DNA from: RGIG6919 sp045531905
Lineage (GTDB): Bacteria > Bacillota > Clostridia > Lachnospirales > Lachnospiraceae
Assembly (NCBI GenBank): GCA_045531905.1
Contig: JAZSEY010000014.1
Location: forward strand, 1-44,864
Direction: 5' to 3'
Length of the DNA stretch: 44,864 bases
Positions 22,412 through 31,948 of this stretch are shown one piece after another. The notes beneath the pieces are model-generated. The model was not told where the DNA came from, made no database searches, and worked only from the letters and a program-made list of their open reading frames with translations. The translations under genes were made by a program, and so were the position numbers. Every line of letters starts with the position of its first letter. The stretch's first letter is position 1.

Positions 22412-24838
22412 ATGACAAAGGAAGAATTTAGAAGTCTTTTAAATAGTCATATTATAGTTTTAGATGGTGCTACTGGAACCAACTTGCAAAAGGCGGGTAT
22501 GCCAGTGGGTGTTTGTCCGGAAGAGTGGATTTTGAAGCATCCGGAAACCATGATTACTTTACAGAGAGAATACATCTGTTCCGGAACTAACATTTTGTAT
22601 GCACCAACCTTTTCTGCCAATCGGATTAAATTGGCAGAGTATGGCTTGGTGGATCAGATTGAGACAATCAACAAGGAATTAGTTGCTCTTTCTAAAGAGG
22701 CGATTGCGAAGGAAGGTAATAGAGGATATGTGGCCGGTGATTTAACAATGACTGGTCAGATGTTGTATCCAATGGGCAAACTTCGCATGGAAGAGTTAAT
22801 TGACATTTATAAAGAACAGGCCGGTTATTTGCTGGAAGCTGGCGTGGATTTGTTTGTAGTGGAGACAATGATGAGTCTTGCTGAAACGAGAGCTGCGGTG
22901 ATTGCCATTCGTGAGATTTGCGATTTGCCGATTATGGCGAGCCTTACCTTCCAGGAAAATGGTCGTACACTTTATGGAACAGACCCTAAGACTGCAGTGG
23001 TAACTTTGCAGTCCTTGGGAGTGGATGTTGTTGGTGTTAACTGTTCAACAGGACCGGAAGAAATGGTTCCGATTATTTCAGAGATGAAGGAATATGCCAA
23101 TATTCCGATTATGGCAAAGCCAAATGCAGGTATGCCTGTGTTGGTAGATGGTGCTACGATTTATGAAATGACACCAGAGGCCTTTGCTGCTGCAGGCAGA
23201 AAACTGGTGGAGGCTGGTGCGAATATTGTGGGTGGCTGTTGTGGAACAACTCCAAAGCATATTGCGGCGCTTTCCAGACAGGTAAAGACTATGGATATTC
23301 CAGAGATAAATACTGTAAAGCGCAGAGTGTTAAGCTCTGAGCGTCAGACTGTGGAAATCGATTTAAATGGTCCATTTATGGTGGTTGGAGAACGAATCAA
23401 TCCTACCGGAAAGAAAAAATTGCAGGCAGAGTTGCGAGAAGGAAAACTAGACATGGTTCTTACCATGGCAGAGGAACAAGAGCAATTAGGTGCTTCTGTG
23501 TTAGATATCAACATGGGCATGAATGGCATCGACGAGAAGGAGATGCTCATCAAAGTGCTTCATGAGGTAGGCAGTTTGGTGAATTTACCTCTTTGTATTG
23601 ATTGTAGTCATGTGGATATTATAGAAGCAGCGCTTCGAGAGTATCCGGGTCGTGCCTTGATCAATTCCATTTCTTTGGAAAAAGAAAAATTCGAAAAACT
23701 GTTACCAATTGCGAAAAAATATGGTGCAATGTTTGTGTTGCTTCCGCTTTCAGATGAAGGATTGCCAAAATCAAAAGATGAAAAGATTAGCATTATTCAT
23801 ACTGTTATGGAAGAGGCATTTAGACTTGGCTTTACCAAGGAAGATATGATTGTGGATGGTTTGGTTACAACGGTTGGAGCCAATAAGATGGCGGCCATCG
23901 AAACCTTAGAGACGATTTCCTATTGCAAAAATGAATTGGAATTGGCTACGGTATGTGGACTTTCCAACATCTCTTTTGGTTTGCCTGAGCGAATCAATGT
24001 GAATACTGCATTTTTAACGATGGCAATTCAGGCGGGACTTACCATGGCGATTGCAAATCCTTCGCAGGACATGTTGGTTAATGCGGCATATGCGTCTGAT
24101 TTGTTACTCAACAAAGATACTGCTGATGTTCGATATATCAATCGGATGAATCAGCTTCGAGAGCAGGCAGGAGAACTGGATGCAGGCATGGCGACTGATG
24201 CAAAAGCAGATAAGCAAGACCGTCCCGTTGTTGTGGAAGATGTTTTAAAGGGAAAGAAAAGCAAGATAATAGAAGATGTAGAACTATTGCTTTCAGAAGG
24301 TGCAAAGCCACAATCTATCATTGATGATATGTTAATCCCTGCAATTAACGAAGTTGGAGAATTGTTTAATAAAAAGATTTATTTCCTGCCACAGTTAATA
24401 GCCAGCGCAGAGACTATGGAACTAGCAATCGAAAAATTAGAACCGCTTTTGTTGGCAGATAGAACAGGAGATGAAAAGGCAACTATCGTGATAGCCACCG
24501 TTGAGGGAGATATTCATGATATTGGCAAAAATTTGGTTGCTTTGATGTTAAAGAATTATGGTTATAAAGTAATCGATATGGGTAAAGATGTTCCTGCTGA
24601 TGATATCATTGATGCGGCACTGGAAAATCAGGCTCAGATCATTGCGCTTTCTGCACTAATGACAACTACCATGATGCGTATGAAGGATGTGGTGGATAGA
24701 GTGAAGGAAAGAAAAGTGGATATCAAGATAATGATTGGTGGAGCTGTTATTACACAAGAGTTCTGTGAAGAAATTGGTGCTTCTGGTTACTCCACAGATG
24801 CAGCTGATGCGGTGAAATTAGTTGAAAAACTCTTGTAG
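22412..24838 (+). CDS. metH: Cobalamin-dependent methionine synthase, short form
   Basis: An 808 aa enzyme transferring a methyl group from methyltetrahydrofolate through cobalamin to homocysteine. The homocysteine domain (1-290) has the zinc cysteines C211 (NCSTG) and C276/C277 (GGCCGTT). The pterin-binding domain (about 310-570) starts VVGERINPTGKKK. The cobalamin cap and binding domains (about 610-808) carry D700-x-H702-x-x-G705, H702 being the lower cobalt ligand. The AdoMet-dependent reactivation domain of the 1200 aa E. coli enzyme is absent, as in many Clostridia and Thermotoga, which need a separate reactivation factor. It lies in the topoisomerase transcription unit, a mixed operon without obvious logic. 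Confidence 0.93.
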   Translation: MTKEEFRSLLNSHIIVLDGATGTNLQKAGMPVGVCPEEWILKHPETMITLQREYICSGTNILYAPTFSANRIKLAEYGLVDQIETINKELVALSKEAIAKEGNRGYVAGDLTMTGQMLYPMGKLRMEELIDIYKEQAGYLLEAGVDLFVVETMMSLAETRAAVIAIREICDLPIMASLTFQENGRTLYGTDPKTAVVTLQSLGVDVVGVNCSTGPEEMVPIISEMKEYANIPIMAKPNAGMPVLVDGATIYEMTPEAFAAAGRKLVEAGANIVGGCCGTTPKHIAALSRQVKTMDIPEINTVKRRVLSSERQTVEIDLNGPFMVVGERINPTGKKKLQAELREGKLDMVLTMAEEQEQLGASVLDINMGMNGIDEKEMLIKVLHEVGSLVNLPLCIDCSHVDIIEAALREYPGRALINSISLEKEKFEKLLPIAKKYGAMFVLLPLSDEGLPKSKDEKISIIHTVMEEAFRLGFTKEDMIVDGLVTTVGANKMAAIETLETISYCKNELELATVCGLSNISFGLPERINVNTAFLTMAIQAGLTMAIANPSQDMLVNAAYASDLLLNKDTADVRYINRMNQLREQAGELDAGMATDAKADKQDRPVVVEDVLKGKKSKIIEDVELLLSEGAKPQSIIDDMLIPAINEVGELFNKKIYFLPQLIASAETMELAIEKLEPLLLADRTGDEKATIVIATVEGDIHDIGKNLVALMLKNYGYKVIDMGKDVPADDIIDAALENQAQIIALSALMTTTMMRMKDVVDRVKERKVDIKIMIGGAVITQEFCEEIGASGYSTDAADAVKLVEKLL

Positions 24839-24863
24839 CCTTGGGTTTTTCCTAGGTAAATCG

Positions 24864-24892
24864 TTGACAAGGTTAGACAGAATTGGTACAAT
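24864..24892 (+). promoter_or_regulatory. Consensus sigma-A promoter for ilvH-ilvC
   Basis: TTGACA (24864-24869), a 17-base spacer, TACAAT (24887-24892). This is one of the best promoters in the window, only 38 bases before the ilvH start, so no room remains for a long attenuator leader. Confidence 0.85.
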
Positions 24893-24930
24893 GACAGTCA
24901 GCAATTATTCAAAATGAGAAAGGTGATAGT

Positions 24931-25419
24931 ATGAAAAGAAGAGTGCTCTCATTATTAGTTGAAAACACCGCTGGTGTTTTGGGACGTGTATCCGGCCTGT
25001 TTGCCAGAAGAGGTTATAATATTGATAGTGTAACTGTAGGCGAGACAGAGGATCCAAAGTTTTCCCGTATGACAGTTGTTGTACGTGGTGATGACAGAAT
25101 ATTAGACCAGATTGAAAAGCAGATTTTAAAGCTTGTTGATGTGGTTGAAGTAAAAGAATTAAAGGATGGCGTATCTGTTTGTCGTGAGCTTGTGTTAATC
25201 AAAGTAGCAGCAAGCAAGGAAGAGAAGCAGCAGATTATTGCGATTGCTGATGTATTCCGTGCGAAGATTGTTGACGTTGCAGTAGATTCTCTTATGATTG
25301 AGATTACAGGTAACGTGAATAAGGTAGATGCGTTTATTAAACTGTTAGACGGATTCAAGGTAACAGAGATGGTAAGAACCGGATTAACCGGTTTACCAAG
25401 AGGTAATTTTGATGAGTAA
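24931..25419 (+). CDS. ilvH: Acetolactate synthase small (regulatory) subunit
   Basis: A 162 aa regulatory subunit of acetolactate synthase, the first common step of valine and leucine synthesis and part of isoleucine synthesis. An N-terminal ACT domain (about 1-78) has LLVENTAGVLGRVSGLFARRGYNIDS and confers valine feedback. A second ACT-like half (about 80-162) ends VRTGLTGLPRGN. No large subunit gene (ilvB) is in the window; the neighbour is ilvC, 56 bases on. Confidence 0.95.
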   Translation: MKRRVLSLLVENTAGVLGRVSGLFARRGYNIDSVTVGETEDPKFSRMTVVVRGDDRILDQIEKQILKLVDVVEVKELKDGVSVCRELVLIKVAASKEEKQQIIAIADVFRAKIVDVAVDSLMIEITGNVNKVDAFIKLLDGFKVTEMVRTGLTGLPRGNFDE

Positions 25420-25475
25420 TTGTCTGTAGCGATGGCGCAGATGGTACTACATATATTTTAGGAGGAAGAAAAGAA

Positions 25476-26495
25476 ATGGCAAAGATTTTTTACCAGGAAG
25501 ATTGTAACTTATCATTATTAGATGGCAAGACTATCGCCGTTATTGGTTATGGTAGCCAGGGTCATGCACATGCATTGAATGCAAAGGAGTCAGGCTGCAA
25601 CGTTATCATCGGCTTATACGAAGGAAGTAAGTCATGGGCTAAGGCTGAGAAGCAGGGCTTTGAAGTATTTACAGCTGCAGAAGCTGCAAAGAAGGCTGAT
25701 ATCATCATGATTTTGATTAACGATGAGTTACAGGCTGATTTATATAAGAAGGATATTGAGCCAAACCTTGAGGCAGGTAATATGTTAATGTTCGCTCACG
25801 GTTTCAACGTTCATTTTGGTTGTATCACACCTCCAAGTGATGTTGACGTTACTATGATCGCTCCAAAGGGACCTGGTCATACAGTTCGTTCAGAGTATCA
25901 GGTAGGTAAGGGTGTTCCTTGTCTTGTTGCTGTACATCAGGATGCTACAGGCAAGGCTCAGGATATGGCATTGGCTTATGCTGCTGCAATTGGTGGTGCA
26001 AGAGCTGGTGTTCTTGAGACAGATTTCAGAACTGAGACAGAGACAGACCTTTTCGGTGAGCAGGCTGTACTTTGTGGTGGTGTTTGTGCATTAATGCAGG
26101 CTGGTTTCGAGACATTAACAGAGGCTGGTTATGACCCACGTAATGCATACTTTGAGTGTATCCATGAGATGAAGTTAATCGTAGACTTAATTTACCAGAG
26201 TGGTTTCGAGGGTATGAGATACTCTATCTCTAACACAGCTGAGTATGGTGATTACATCACTGGACCAAAGATTATCACAGATGAGACTAAGAAGGCTATG
26301 AAGAAGGTTCTTTCTGACATTCAGGATGGTTCTTTCGCAAAGGAATTCTTATTAGATATGTCTGGTGCTGGTCGTCAGGTTCATTTCAAGGCTATGCGTA
26401 AGTTAGCTACTGAGCATCCATCAGAGAAGGTTGGTGCTGAGATTCGTAAGCTTTACAGCTGGAACAATGAAGAAGATAAGTTAATTAACAACTAA
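25476..26495 (+). CDS. ilvC: Ketol-acid reductoisomerase
   Basis: A 339 aa class I enzyme that converts acetolactate to dihydroxyisovalerate with NAD(P)H. The nucleotide loop is GYGSQGHAHA (24-33). Mg-binding and catalytic motifs are ETDLFGEQAVLCGG and FECIHEMKLIVDLIYQSGF, and SNTAEYGD is also present. It starts with AGGAGGAAGAAAAGAA ahead of the ATG, in the same transcript as ilvH. Codon use is biased (many GGT, GTT and GAG), suggesting high expression. A terminator follows directly. Confidence 0.97.
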   Translation: MAKIFYQEDCNLSLLDGKTIAVIGYGSQGHAHALNAKESGCNVIIGLYEGSKSWAKAEKQGFEVFTAAEAAKKADIIMILINDELQADLYKKDIEPNLEAGNMLMFAHGFNVHFGCITPPSDVDVTMIAPKGPGHTVRSEYQVGKGVPCLVAVHQDATGKAQDMALAYAAAIGGARAGVLETDFRTETETDLFGEQAVLCGGVCALMQAGFETLTEAGYDPRNAYFECIHEMKLIVDLIYQSGFEGMRYSISNTAEYGDYITGPKIITDETKKAMKKVLSDIQDGSFAKEFLLDMSGAGRQVHFKAMRKLATEHPSEKVGAEIRKLYSWNNEEDKLINN

Positions 26496-26510
26496 TCATA
26501 TGTGATATGA

Positions 26511-26540
26511 AAGAGGCACCTTCGGGTGTCTCTTTTGTTT
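26511..26540 (+). terminator. Rho-independent terminator after ilvC
   Basis: GAGGCACC pairs with GGTGTCTC around the stable TTCG tetraloop, followed by TTTTGTTT. Confidence 0.92.
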
Positions 26541-26567
26541 GCAATCAAAAAATGTATATGCTATACT
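26539..26567 (+). promoter_or_regulatory. Promoter for the foldase gene
   Basis: TTGCAA (26539-26544), a 17-base spacer, TATACT (26562-26567). Confidence 0.65.
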
Positions 26568-26618
26568 ATAATATCTATGAGATATTGTAGTTTTATGAAT
26601 ATCCGATAAGGAGTATAT

Positions 26619-27668
26619 ATGGCTAACCAGAAAAAAAGACGGAAAAGAAAATTAAAGAAATGGGTTGTGTGTGCCATTTGGTTCTTGATTGCAGCTTTGG
26701 TGCTTGCAGTTTTGTGGGCTGTGCTAGCAGGCAAGAAAAAGAAGGTATTTACCATTGGTAATGAAACTGTATATACAGATGAATTGGCATTTTATGCATT
26801 GCAGTATGCCATGAATTATCATATTTCCAATGTGGATATGTTGTATGAGATGTATGACGGTACTACATCATATGAAGAGTATTACAAAGAACAATTAAAA
26901 CAATATATTATTGATACGAAGGTAATGTATATTTGTGCAAATCAACATGGTGTTACGCTGACAGATGATGAGCGGACAGAGATTGATGCGCAGGTTACCT
27001 CGACGATTACAACGCTCGCTGATTATCTAGAGCAATATGAAGTGGAAGATAAACTGGTGAAGCGTGTACTGACTGAACAGTATCTGGCAAACAAACTAAA
27101 AACGCAAACCTTCAAAAGTGAAGAAGAGGGGCGTAAGTTCTTTCACACTTACAATCTGTTGTTTTCAACGGTGGATACTAATGCAGATGGCACTATGAAG
27201 TTGAATGAGGATGGTTCCATCCGAATGGTAAATGCTGCCACAAAGGAACAGAAGTATGCGCTTGCCATGAAAGCACTTGAACTTTCCCGGACGGGAAAGT
27301 CTTTAGAGGATATTGCGGAAGAGATGTCTACAGATGTGACAGCCAGTGATATCTACGGTGATATTGAAAATTATGATTCCAAAGTGTATTTGGATGCAGT
27401 ATTAAGTATGCAGGATGGCGATATCAGCGGAGTGGTTGAAACAGTATATGGTTATAATGTATTTCAACTGATTTCTGCCGATGACCAGGAATATGCTGCA
27501 ACTCAAATGCAACAGGAACAGACGATATATGCCTCAGAACAGTATACAGAGCAGATGGAAATCTGGTGTCTAGAGGCTGAGTTGGATTCTAGTCGATTGA
27601 TTGGAAAAGGCTGGGAAAATTTCACTATGAAAGAGTATGTGGTGAAACAGCTGGAAAGTAAGCAGTGA
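26619..27668 (+). CDS. Membrane-bound peptidyl-prolyl isomerase, PrsA/parvulin-like
   Basis: A 349 aa exported protein. A basic start is followed by an uncleaved-looking TM helix at about 15-38 (WVVCAIWFLIAALVLAVLWAVLA), then a SurA_N/PrsA-like helical region (45-165) and a parvulin-like region (about 170-300, with KALELSRTGKSLEDIAEEM and LSMQDGDISGVVETVYGYNVFQLIS). It probably helps secreted proteins fold outside the membrane. No lipobox is seen, unlike classic PrsA. It sits directly before secA, which fits a secretion role, although secA has its own promoter. Confidence 0.8.
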   Translation: MANQKKRRKRKLKKWVVCAIWFLIAALVLAVLWAVLAGKKKKVFTIGNETVYTDELAFYALQYAMNYHISNVDMLYEMYDGTTSYEEYYKEQLKQYIIDTKVMYICANQHGVTLTDDERTEIDAQVTSTITTLADYLEQYEVEDKLVKRVLTEQYLANKLKTQTFKSEEEGRKFFHTYNLLFSTVDTNADGTMKLNEDGSIRMVNAATKEQKYALAMKALELSRTGKSLEDIAEEMSTDVTASDIYGDIENYDSKVYLDAVLSMQDGDISGVVETVYGYNVFQLISADDQEYAATQMQQEQTIYASEQYTEQMEIWCLEAELDSSRLIGKGWENFTMKEYVVKQLESKQ

Positions 27669-27679
27669 CAACGATTTGC

Positions 27680-27708
27680 TTGCCTATCCAACATGAAAAT
27701 GATACAAT
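27680..27708 (+). promoter_or_regulatory. Promoter for secA
   Basis: TTGCCT (27680-27685), a 17-base spacer, TACAAT (27703-27708). Confidence 0.7.
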
Positions 27709-27749
27709 ACACATGTATGTGAATTTGAGAAATAAGTAGGAGATTTGAA

Positions 27750-30314
27750 ATGGGAATTTTTGAGAAGATTTTTGGTACGCATAGCGAAAAAGAATTAAAG
27801 CGTATCAATCCGATTGTAGATAAGATTGAAGCTCTTGATGAGACAATGCAGAAACTTTCAGATACAGAGTTAAGAGCGAAGACTGATGAGTTTAAAAAGA
27901 GATTATCTGAAGGTGAAACTTTAGATGATATTTTAGTAGAGGCATTTGCTACCGTCAGAGAAGCTGCTGCGAGAACATTGCATATGAAGCATTATCGCGT
28001 ACAGTTAATCGGTGGTGTTATTTTGCATCAGGGCCGTATTCCTGAGATGCGTACTGGTGAGGGTAAGACTTTGGTGTCAACACTTCCAGCATACTTGAAT
28101 GCATTAGAGGGAAAGGGTGTGCACATTGTAACTGTCAATGATTATCTTGCAAAGCGTGATGCTGAGTGGATGGGACAGGTGCATGAATTTTTAGGCTTGA
28201 AGGTTGGCGTAATTTTGAATAGTTCAACTAATGATGAGCGTAGAGAGGCATATAATTGTGATATCACATATGTTACCAATAACGAATTAGGTTTCGATTA
28301 TTTGCGTGACAATATGGTTATATACAAGGAACAGTTGGTTCAGAGAGAATTGCATTATGCCATCGTGGATGAGGTCGATTCCGTATTAATTGATGAGGCA
28401 CGTACTCCGCTTATCATTTCCGGTCAGAGTGGTAAGTCTACTGAACTTTATAAGATGTGCGATTATTTAGCAAGAAGAATGAAGAGAGGTTCGTCTGATG
28501 GTGAGATTTCTAAGATGGACTTGCTTATGCGTGTAGATATCGAAGAAGATGGCGATTTCCTTGTAAATGAAAAAGATAAGCAGGTTATGCTTACTGCACA
28601 GGGTGTCAAGGAAGTGGAGCAGTTCTTCCACATCGAGAACCTGGCAGATCCAGAGAATTTGGAGATTCAGCACAACATTATCCTTGCTTTACGTGCACAT
28701 AATCTGATGTTCAGAGATAAGGATTATGTTGTTAAGGATGATGAAGTGTTAATCGTTGATGAGTTTACCGGTCGTATTATGCCTGGTAGACGTTATTCTG
28801 ATGGATTACATCAGGCGATTGAAGCAAAGGAGAATGTAAAGGTTAAGAGAGAAAGCAAGACTCTTGCAACCATTACATTCCAGAACTTCTTCAATAAGTA
28901 TTACAAGAAAGCTGGTATGACTGGTACCGCGCTTACAGAGGAGCAGGAATTCAGAGAGATTTATGGTATGGATGTTATCGTTGTGCCTACGAATCTTCCT
29001 GTTCAGCGTATCGATCGCGATGATTCTATTTATAAGACTAAGAAAGAGAAATTAAAAGCGATTGTAGATGAGATTGCTGAGGCAAATGAAAAGGGACAAC
29101 CAGTCTTGGTTGGTACGATTACAATTGAGTCCTCAGAAGAGTTATCTAAGTTATTAACAAAGAGACGTATTGATCATAAAGTGTTGAATGCGAAGTTCCA
29201 TGAGTTAGAGGCTGAGATTGTTGCACAGGCTGGCCAGATGGGTGCTGTTACAATTGCAACTAACATGGCTGGTCGTGGTACTGATATTAAACTTGGTGAT
29301 GGTGTCAAAGAACTTGGTGGTTTAAAGATTATTGGTACTGAGAGACATGAGTCAAGACGTATTGATAATCAGCTTCGTGGTCGTGCCGGACGTCAGGGTG
29401 ATCCGGGTGAATCAAAGTTCTATCTTTCTTTGGAAGATGATTTGATGAGACTCTTCGGTTCAGAGCGATTAATGTCTATTTATGATACGCTTAATATTGC
29501 CGAGGGTGAAGAGATTCAGCATAAGACAATTACAAACTTCATTGAAAAAGCACAGAAGAAGATTGAGAGTAATAACTTTGCCATTCGTAAGAATTTGATG
29601 GATTACGATCAGGTCAACAACGAGCAAAGAGAGATTATTTATGCCGAGCGTCGTCGTGTATTAGACGGTGAAAGCATGCGTGATGTTATCTGTAAGATGA
29701 TTACTGAAACAGTAGAAGGTTGTGTAAATCAGTGTATTTCAGATGAATTGTCTGTTGAGGAATGGGATTTACAGGAACTCAATCAGTTGTTAACACCATT
29801 GATTCCAATTGAACCGGTTCGTTTGACTGAGGAAGAGAAGAAGCGCGGACGTGTTAAGGATTTGATTCAGCGTTTGAAGGAATCTGCAATTAAACTTTAT
29901 GAGGAGAAAGAAGCAGAATTCCCTGAGCCAGAGCATATTAGAGAACTTGAACGTGTCATTCTTTTGAAAGTAATTGATAGAAAATGGATGGATCATATCG
30001 ATGATATGGTTCAGCTTCGACAGGGTATTACATTACAGGCATACGGCCAGAGAGATCCTGTTGTGGAATATAAGTTTGCTGGTTATGATATGTTCCAGTC
30101 TATGACAGATGCGATTCGTGAAGATACAGTAAGAGCGTTGATGCATGTTAAGATTGAACAAAAGGTAGAGAGAGAACAGGTTGCAAAGGTAACAGGAACA
30201 AACAAAGATGATTCTGTTAAGAAGGGACCTGTGAAAAAGGCCGCAAAGGTTGGAAGAAATGATCCATGTCCATGCGGAAGTGGATTAAAGTATAAGCAGT
30301 GTTGTGGAAAATAA
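27750..30314 (+). CDS. secA: Preprotein translocase ATPase SecA
   Basis: An 854 aa motor that drives unfolded preproteins through SecYEG. Walker A MRTGEGKT is near 100-107, DEVDSVLIDEARTP gives the DEAD motif, VGTITIESSEELS starts the second nucleotide domain, ATNMAGRGTDIKL and GRAGRQGDPG are its helicase motifs, and a C-terminal SEC-C zinc domain GRNDPCPCGSGLKYKQCC (about 835-852) has three Cys and a fourth-ligand Cys. The length matches SecA of Firmicutes. GTAGGAGATTTGAA precedes the ATG. prfB follows 32 bases later. Confidence 0.97.
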   Translation: MGIFEKIFGTHSEKELKRINPIVDKIEALDETMQKLSDTELRAKTDEFKKRLSEGETLDDILVEAFATVREAAARTLHMKHYRVQLIGGVILHQGRIPEMRTGEGKTLVSTLPAYLNALEGKGVHIVTVNDYLAKRDAEWMGQVHEFLGLKVGVILNSSTNDERREAYNCDITYVTNNELGFDYLRDNMVIYKEQLVQRELHYAIVDEVDSVLIDEARTPLIISGQSGKSTELYKMCDYLARRMKRGSSDGEISKMDLLMRVDIEEDGDFLVNEKDKQVMLTAQGVKEVEQFFHIENLADPENLEIQHNIILALRAHNLMFRDKDYVVKDDEVLIVDEFTGRIMPGRRYSDGLHQAIEAKENVKVKRESKTLATITFQNFFNKYYKKAGMTGTALTEEQEFREIYGMDVIVVPTNLPVQRIDRDDSIYKTKKEKLKAIVDEIAEANEKGQPVLVGTITIESSEELSKLLTKRRIDHKVLNAKFHELEAEIVAQAGQMGAVTIATNMAGRGTDIKLGDGVKELGGLKIIGTERHESRRIDNQLRGRAGRQGDPGESKFYLSLEDDLMRLFGSERLMSIYDTLNIAEGEEIQHKTITNFIEKAQKKIESNNFAIRKNLMDYDQVNNEQREIIYAERRRVLDGESMRDVICKMITETVEGCVNQCISDELSVEEWDLQELNQLLTPLIPIEPVRLTEEEKKRGRVKDLIQRLKESAIKLYEEKEAEFPEPEHIRELERVILLKVIDRKWMDHIDDMVQLRQGITLQAYGQRDPVVEYKFAGYDMFQSMTDAIREDTVRALMHVKIEQKVEREQVAKVTGTNKDDSVKKGPVKKAAKVGRNDPCPCGSGLKYKQCCGK

Positions 30315-30346
30315 CACAACAAATTCATTTGAAAGAGGTGATTTCG

Positions 30347-31466
30347 GTGCTTGAATTAGATCAGTATAAATATACACTTTCTGAGTACAAGACACCGCTG
30401 GCTGAAGTGAGGGATTCACTTTGACATCGACAACAAGAAAAATGAGATAGAAAAATACGAAAATGAGATGGAACAGCCAGGCTTCTGGGATGATATTACA
30501 CATTCACAGGAGGTCATGAAATTAGTAAAAAATATGAAGGATGAGTTGGCTCGATATGAGACAGTTCGTACTGAATATGAAGACATAGAGACTATGATTA
30601 TCATGGCTATTGAAGAAGATGATGAAGAATTAGTGGCTGAGATTGGTCCTATGCTAGATAGCTTTGTGGAGGATTTTGAAGAACTGCGAATTAACACATT
30701 GCTATCAGGAGAGTTTGATAAAAACAATGCAGTGTTAACATTGCATGCAGGTGCCGGCGGAACAGAATCCTGTGATTGGTCCGGAATGTTGTATCGTATG
30801 TACATGCGATGGGCTGACAAACACGGCTTTCAGACAGAGGTTTTAGATTATCTGGAAGGTGAAGAAGCTGGTATCAAATCGGTTACCGTACAAATTAATG
30901 GAGAAAACGCATACGGATATTTAAAATCTGAAAAAGGCGTACACCGTCTGGTTCGCATTTCTCCGTTTAATGCAGCAGGCAAGAGACAAACATCCTTTGC
31001 ATCCTGCGATGTTATGCCGGATTTACCGGATGACATTGAGGTGGAAATTCGGGATGAGGATTTGCGAATTGACACGTATCGGGCATCTGGTGCCGGCGGT
31101 CAGCACGTAAACAAAACGTCGTCTGCTATTAGAATTACACATATTCCGACAGGTGTAGTTGTACAATGTCAAAATGAGCGTTCACAACATCAAAACAAGG
31201 ATAAGGCCATGAAAATGCTGGCATCTAAGTTGTATCTGATGAAACAGCAGGAAAATATGGAAAAGATTTCTGATATCCGAGGTGAAGTTGTGGATAATGG
31301 CTGGGGAAGTCAGATACGTTCTTATGTTATGCAGCCGTATACCATGGTCAAAGACCATAGAACCAATACGGAAATCAGTAATGTACAGGGCGTTTTAGAT
31401 GGAACGATTGAGCCATTCATCAATGCATATCTCAAGTGGATTAATTTGGGAAAAGAGGAGGACTAA
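30347..31466 (+). CDS. prfB: Peptide chain release factor 2 with programmed +1 frameshift
   Basis: A GTG start at 30347 opens a 25-codon frame that ends CTT TGA C at 30419-30425. A +1 shift at CTTTGAC continues from GAC at 30423 to the stop at 31466, giving 372 aa. This is the classical RF2 autoregulatory site: low RF2 lets the ribosome pause at UGA and slip. An SD-like AGGGA lies just upstream (30410-30414). The protein has the SPF codon-recognition motif at 205-207 and the GGQ catalytic motif at 250-252, which release UGA/UAA-ended peptides. AAAGAGGTGA precedes the GTG. Read without the shift, the 5' part would look like an orphan peptide and the gene would start at 30468. Confidence 0.93.
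30410..30425 (+). promoter_or_regulatory. RF2 programmed frameshift site
   Basis: AGGGA followed by TTCA and CTTTGAC. The Shine-Dalgarno-like AGGGA stimulates slippage and UGA is the sensed stop. It controls RF2 level by autoregulation in most bacteria. Confidence 0.88.
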
Positions 31467-31467
31467 G

Positions 31468-31929
31468 ATGGGCGAAACAAGGTATATTGTATTTGGATTA
31501 GAAAATGAACGGTATAGTATGGATTTGCGTTTTGTTAAGGCGATTGAGGATAACTATGTTATTATTCCAGTGCCAAATGGTCCAGAAGATATTAAGGGTA
31601 TCATTAGTCTAAGAGGGGATGTTATTCCTGTTTATAGTCTGCGTTCTCGTTTTGGTAAGGACGAGTTTCGTGGAGAAGGCAAGTTATTAATTACGTATGT
31701 GTGCAATACTGTAATCGGATTTGAAGTGGATGTCGTTGAAGGTATTGAGACAATTGAAGATGAGGATGTGTTGCCTGTTCCTCAGGTGGTTAAGAGCGAT
31801 GAAACTGCATATATTGATTGTATTGTCAATACATCAAAAGGAATCGTGATTAACATTTCTGTGGAACACATACTCACAGATGGCGAACTTGCAAATATCG
31901 AGGATATGATTGCTCAAAATCAAATTTAA
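31468..31929 (+). CDS. CheW-like chemotaxis coupling protein
   Basis: A 153 aa single CheW domain: YIVFGLENERYSMDLRFVKAIE, then VPNGPEDIKGIISLRGDVIPVYSLRSRFG, then LLITYVCNTVIGFEVDVVEGIETIEDEDVLPVP. CheW links chemoreceptors to CheA. The ATG at 31468, one base after the prfB stop and behind AGAGGAGGACTAAG, is the right start. No cheA, mcp or other chemotaxis gene is in the window, so this is an orphan CheW in a housekeeping operon. With FliB it supports a motile organism. Confidence 0.88.
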   Translation: MGETRYIVFGLENERYSMDLRFVKAIEDNYVIIPVPNGPEDIKGIISLRGDVIPVYSLRSRFGKDEFRGEGKLLITYVCNTVIGFEVDVVEGIETIEDEDVLPVPQVVKSDETAYIDCIVNTSKGIVINISVEHILTDGELANIEDMIAQNQI

Positions 31930-31948
31930 CAAACAAGGGAGAAAAATA

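Noticed and set aside
30347..30467. prfB interrupted by a stop, as a pseudogene or sequencing error
   Set aside because: The stop is exactly CTTTGAC with an upstream SD-like AGGGA, the known RF2 programmed frameshift, and the rest of the gene is intact.
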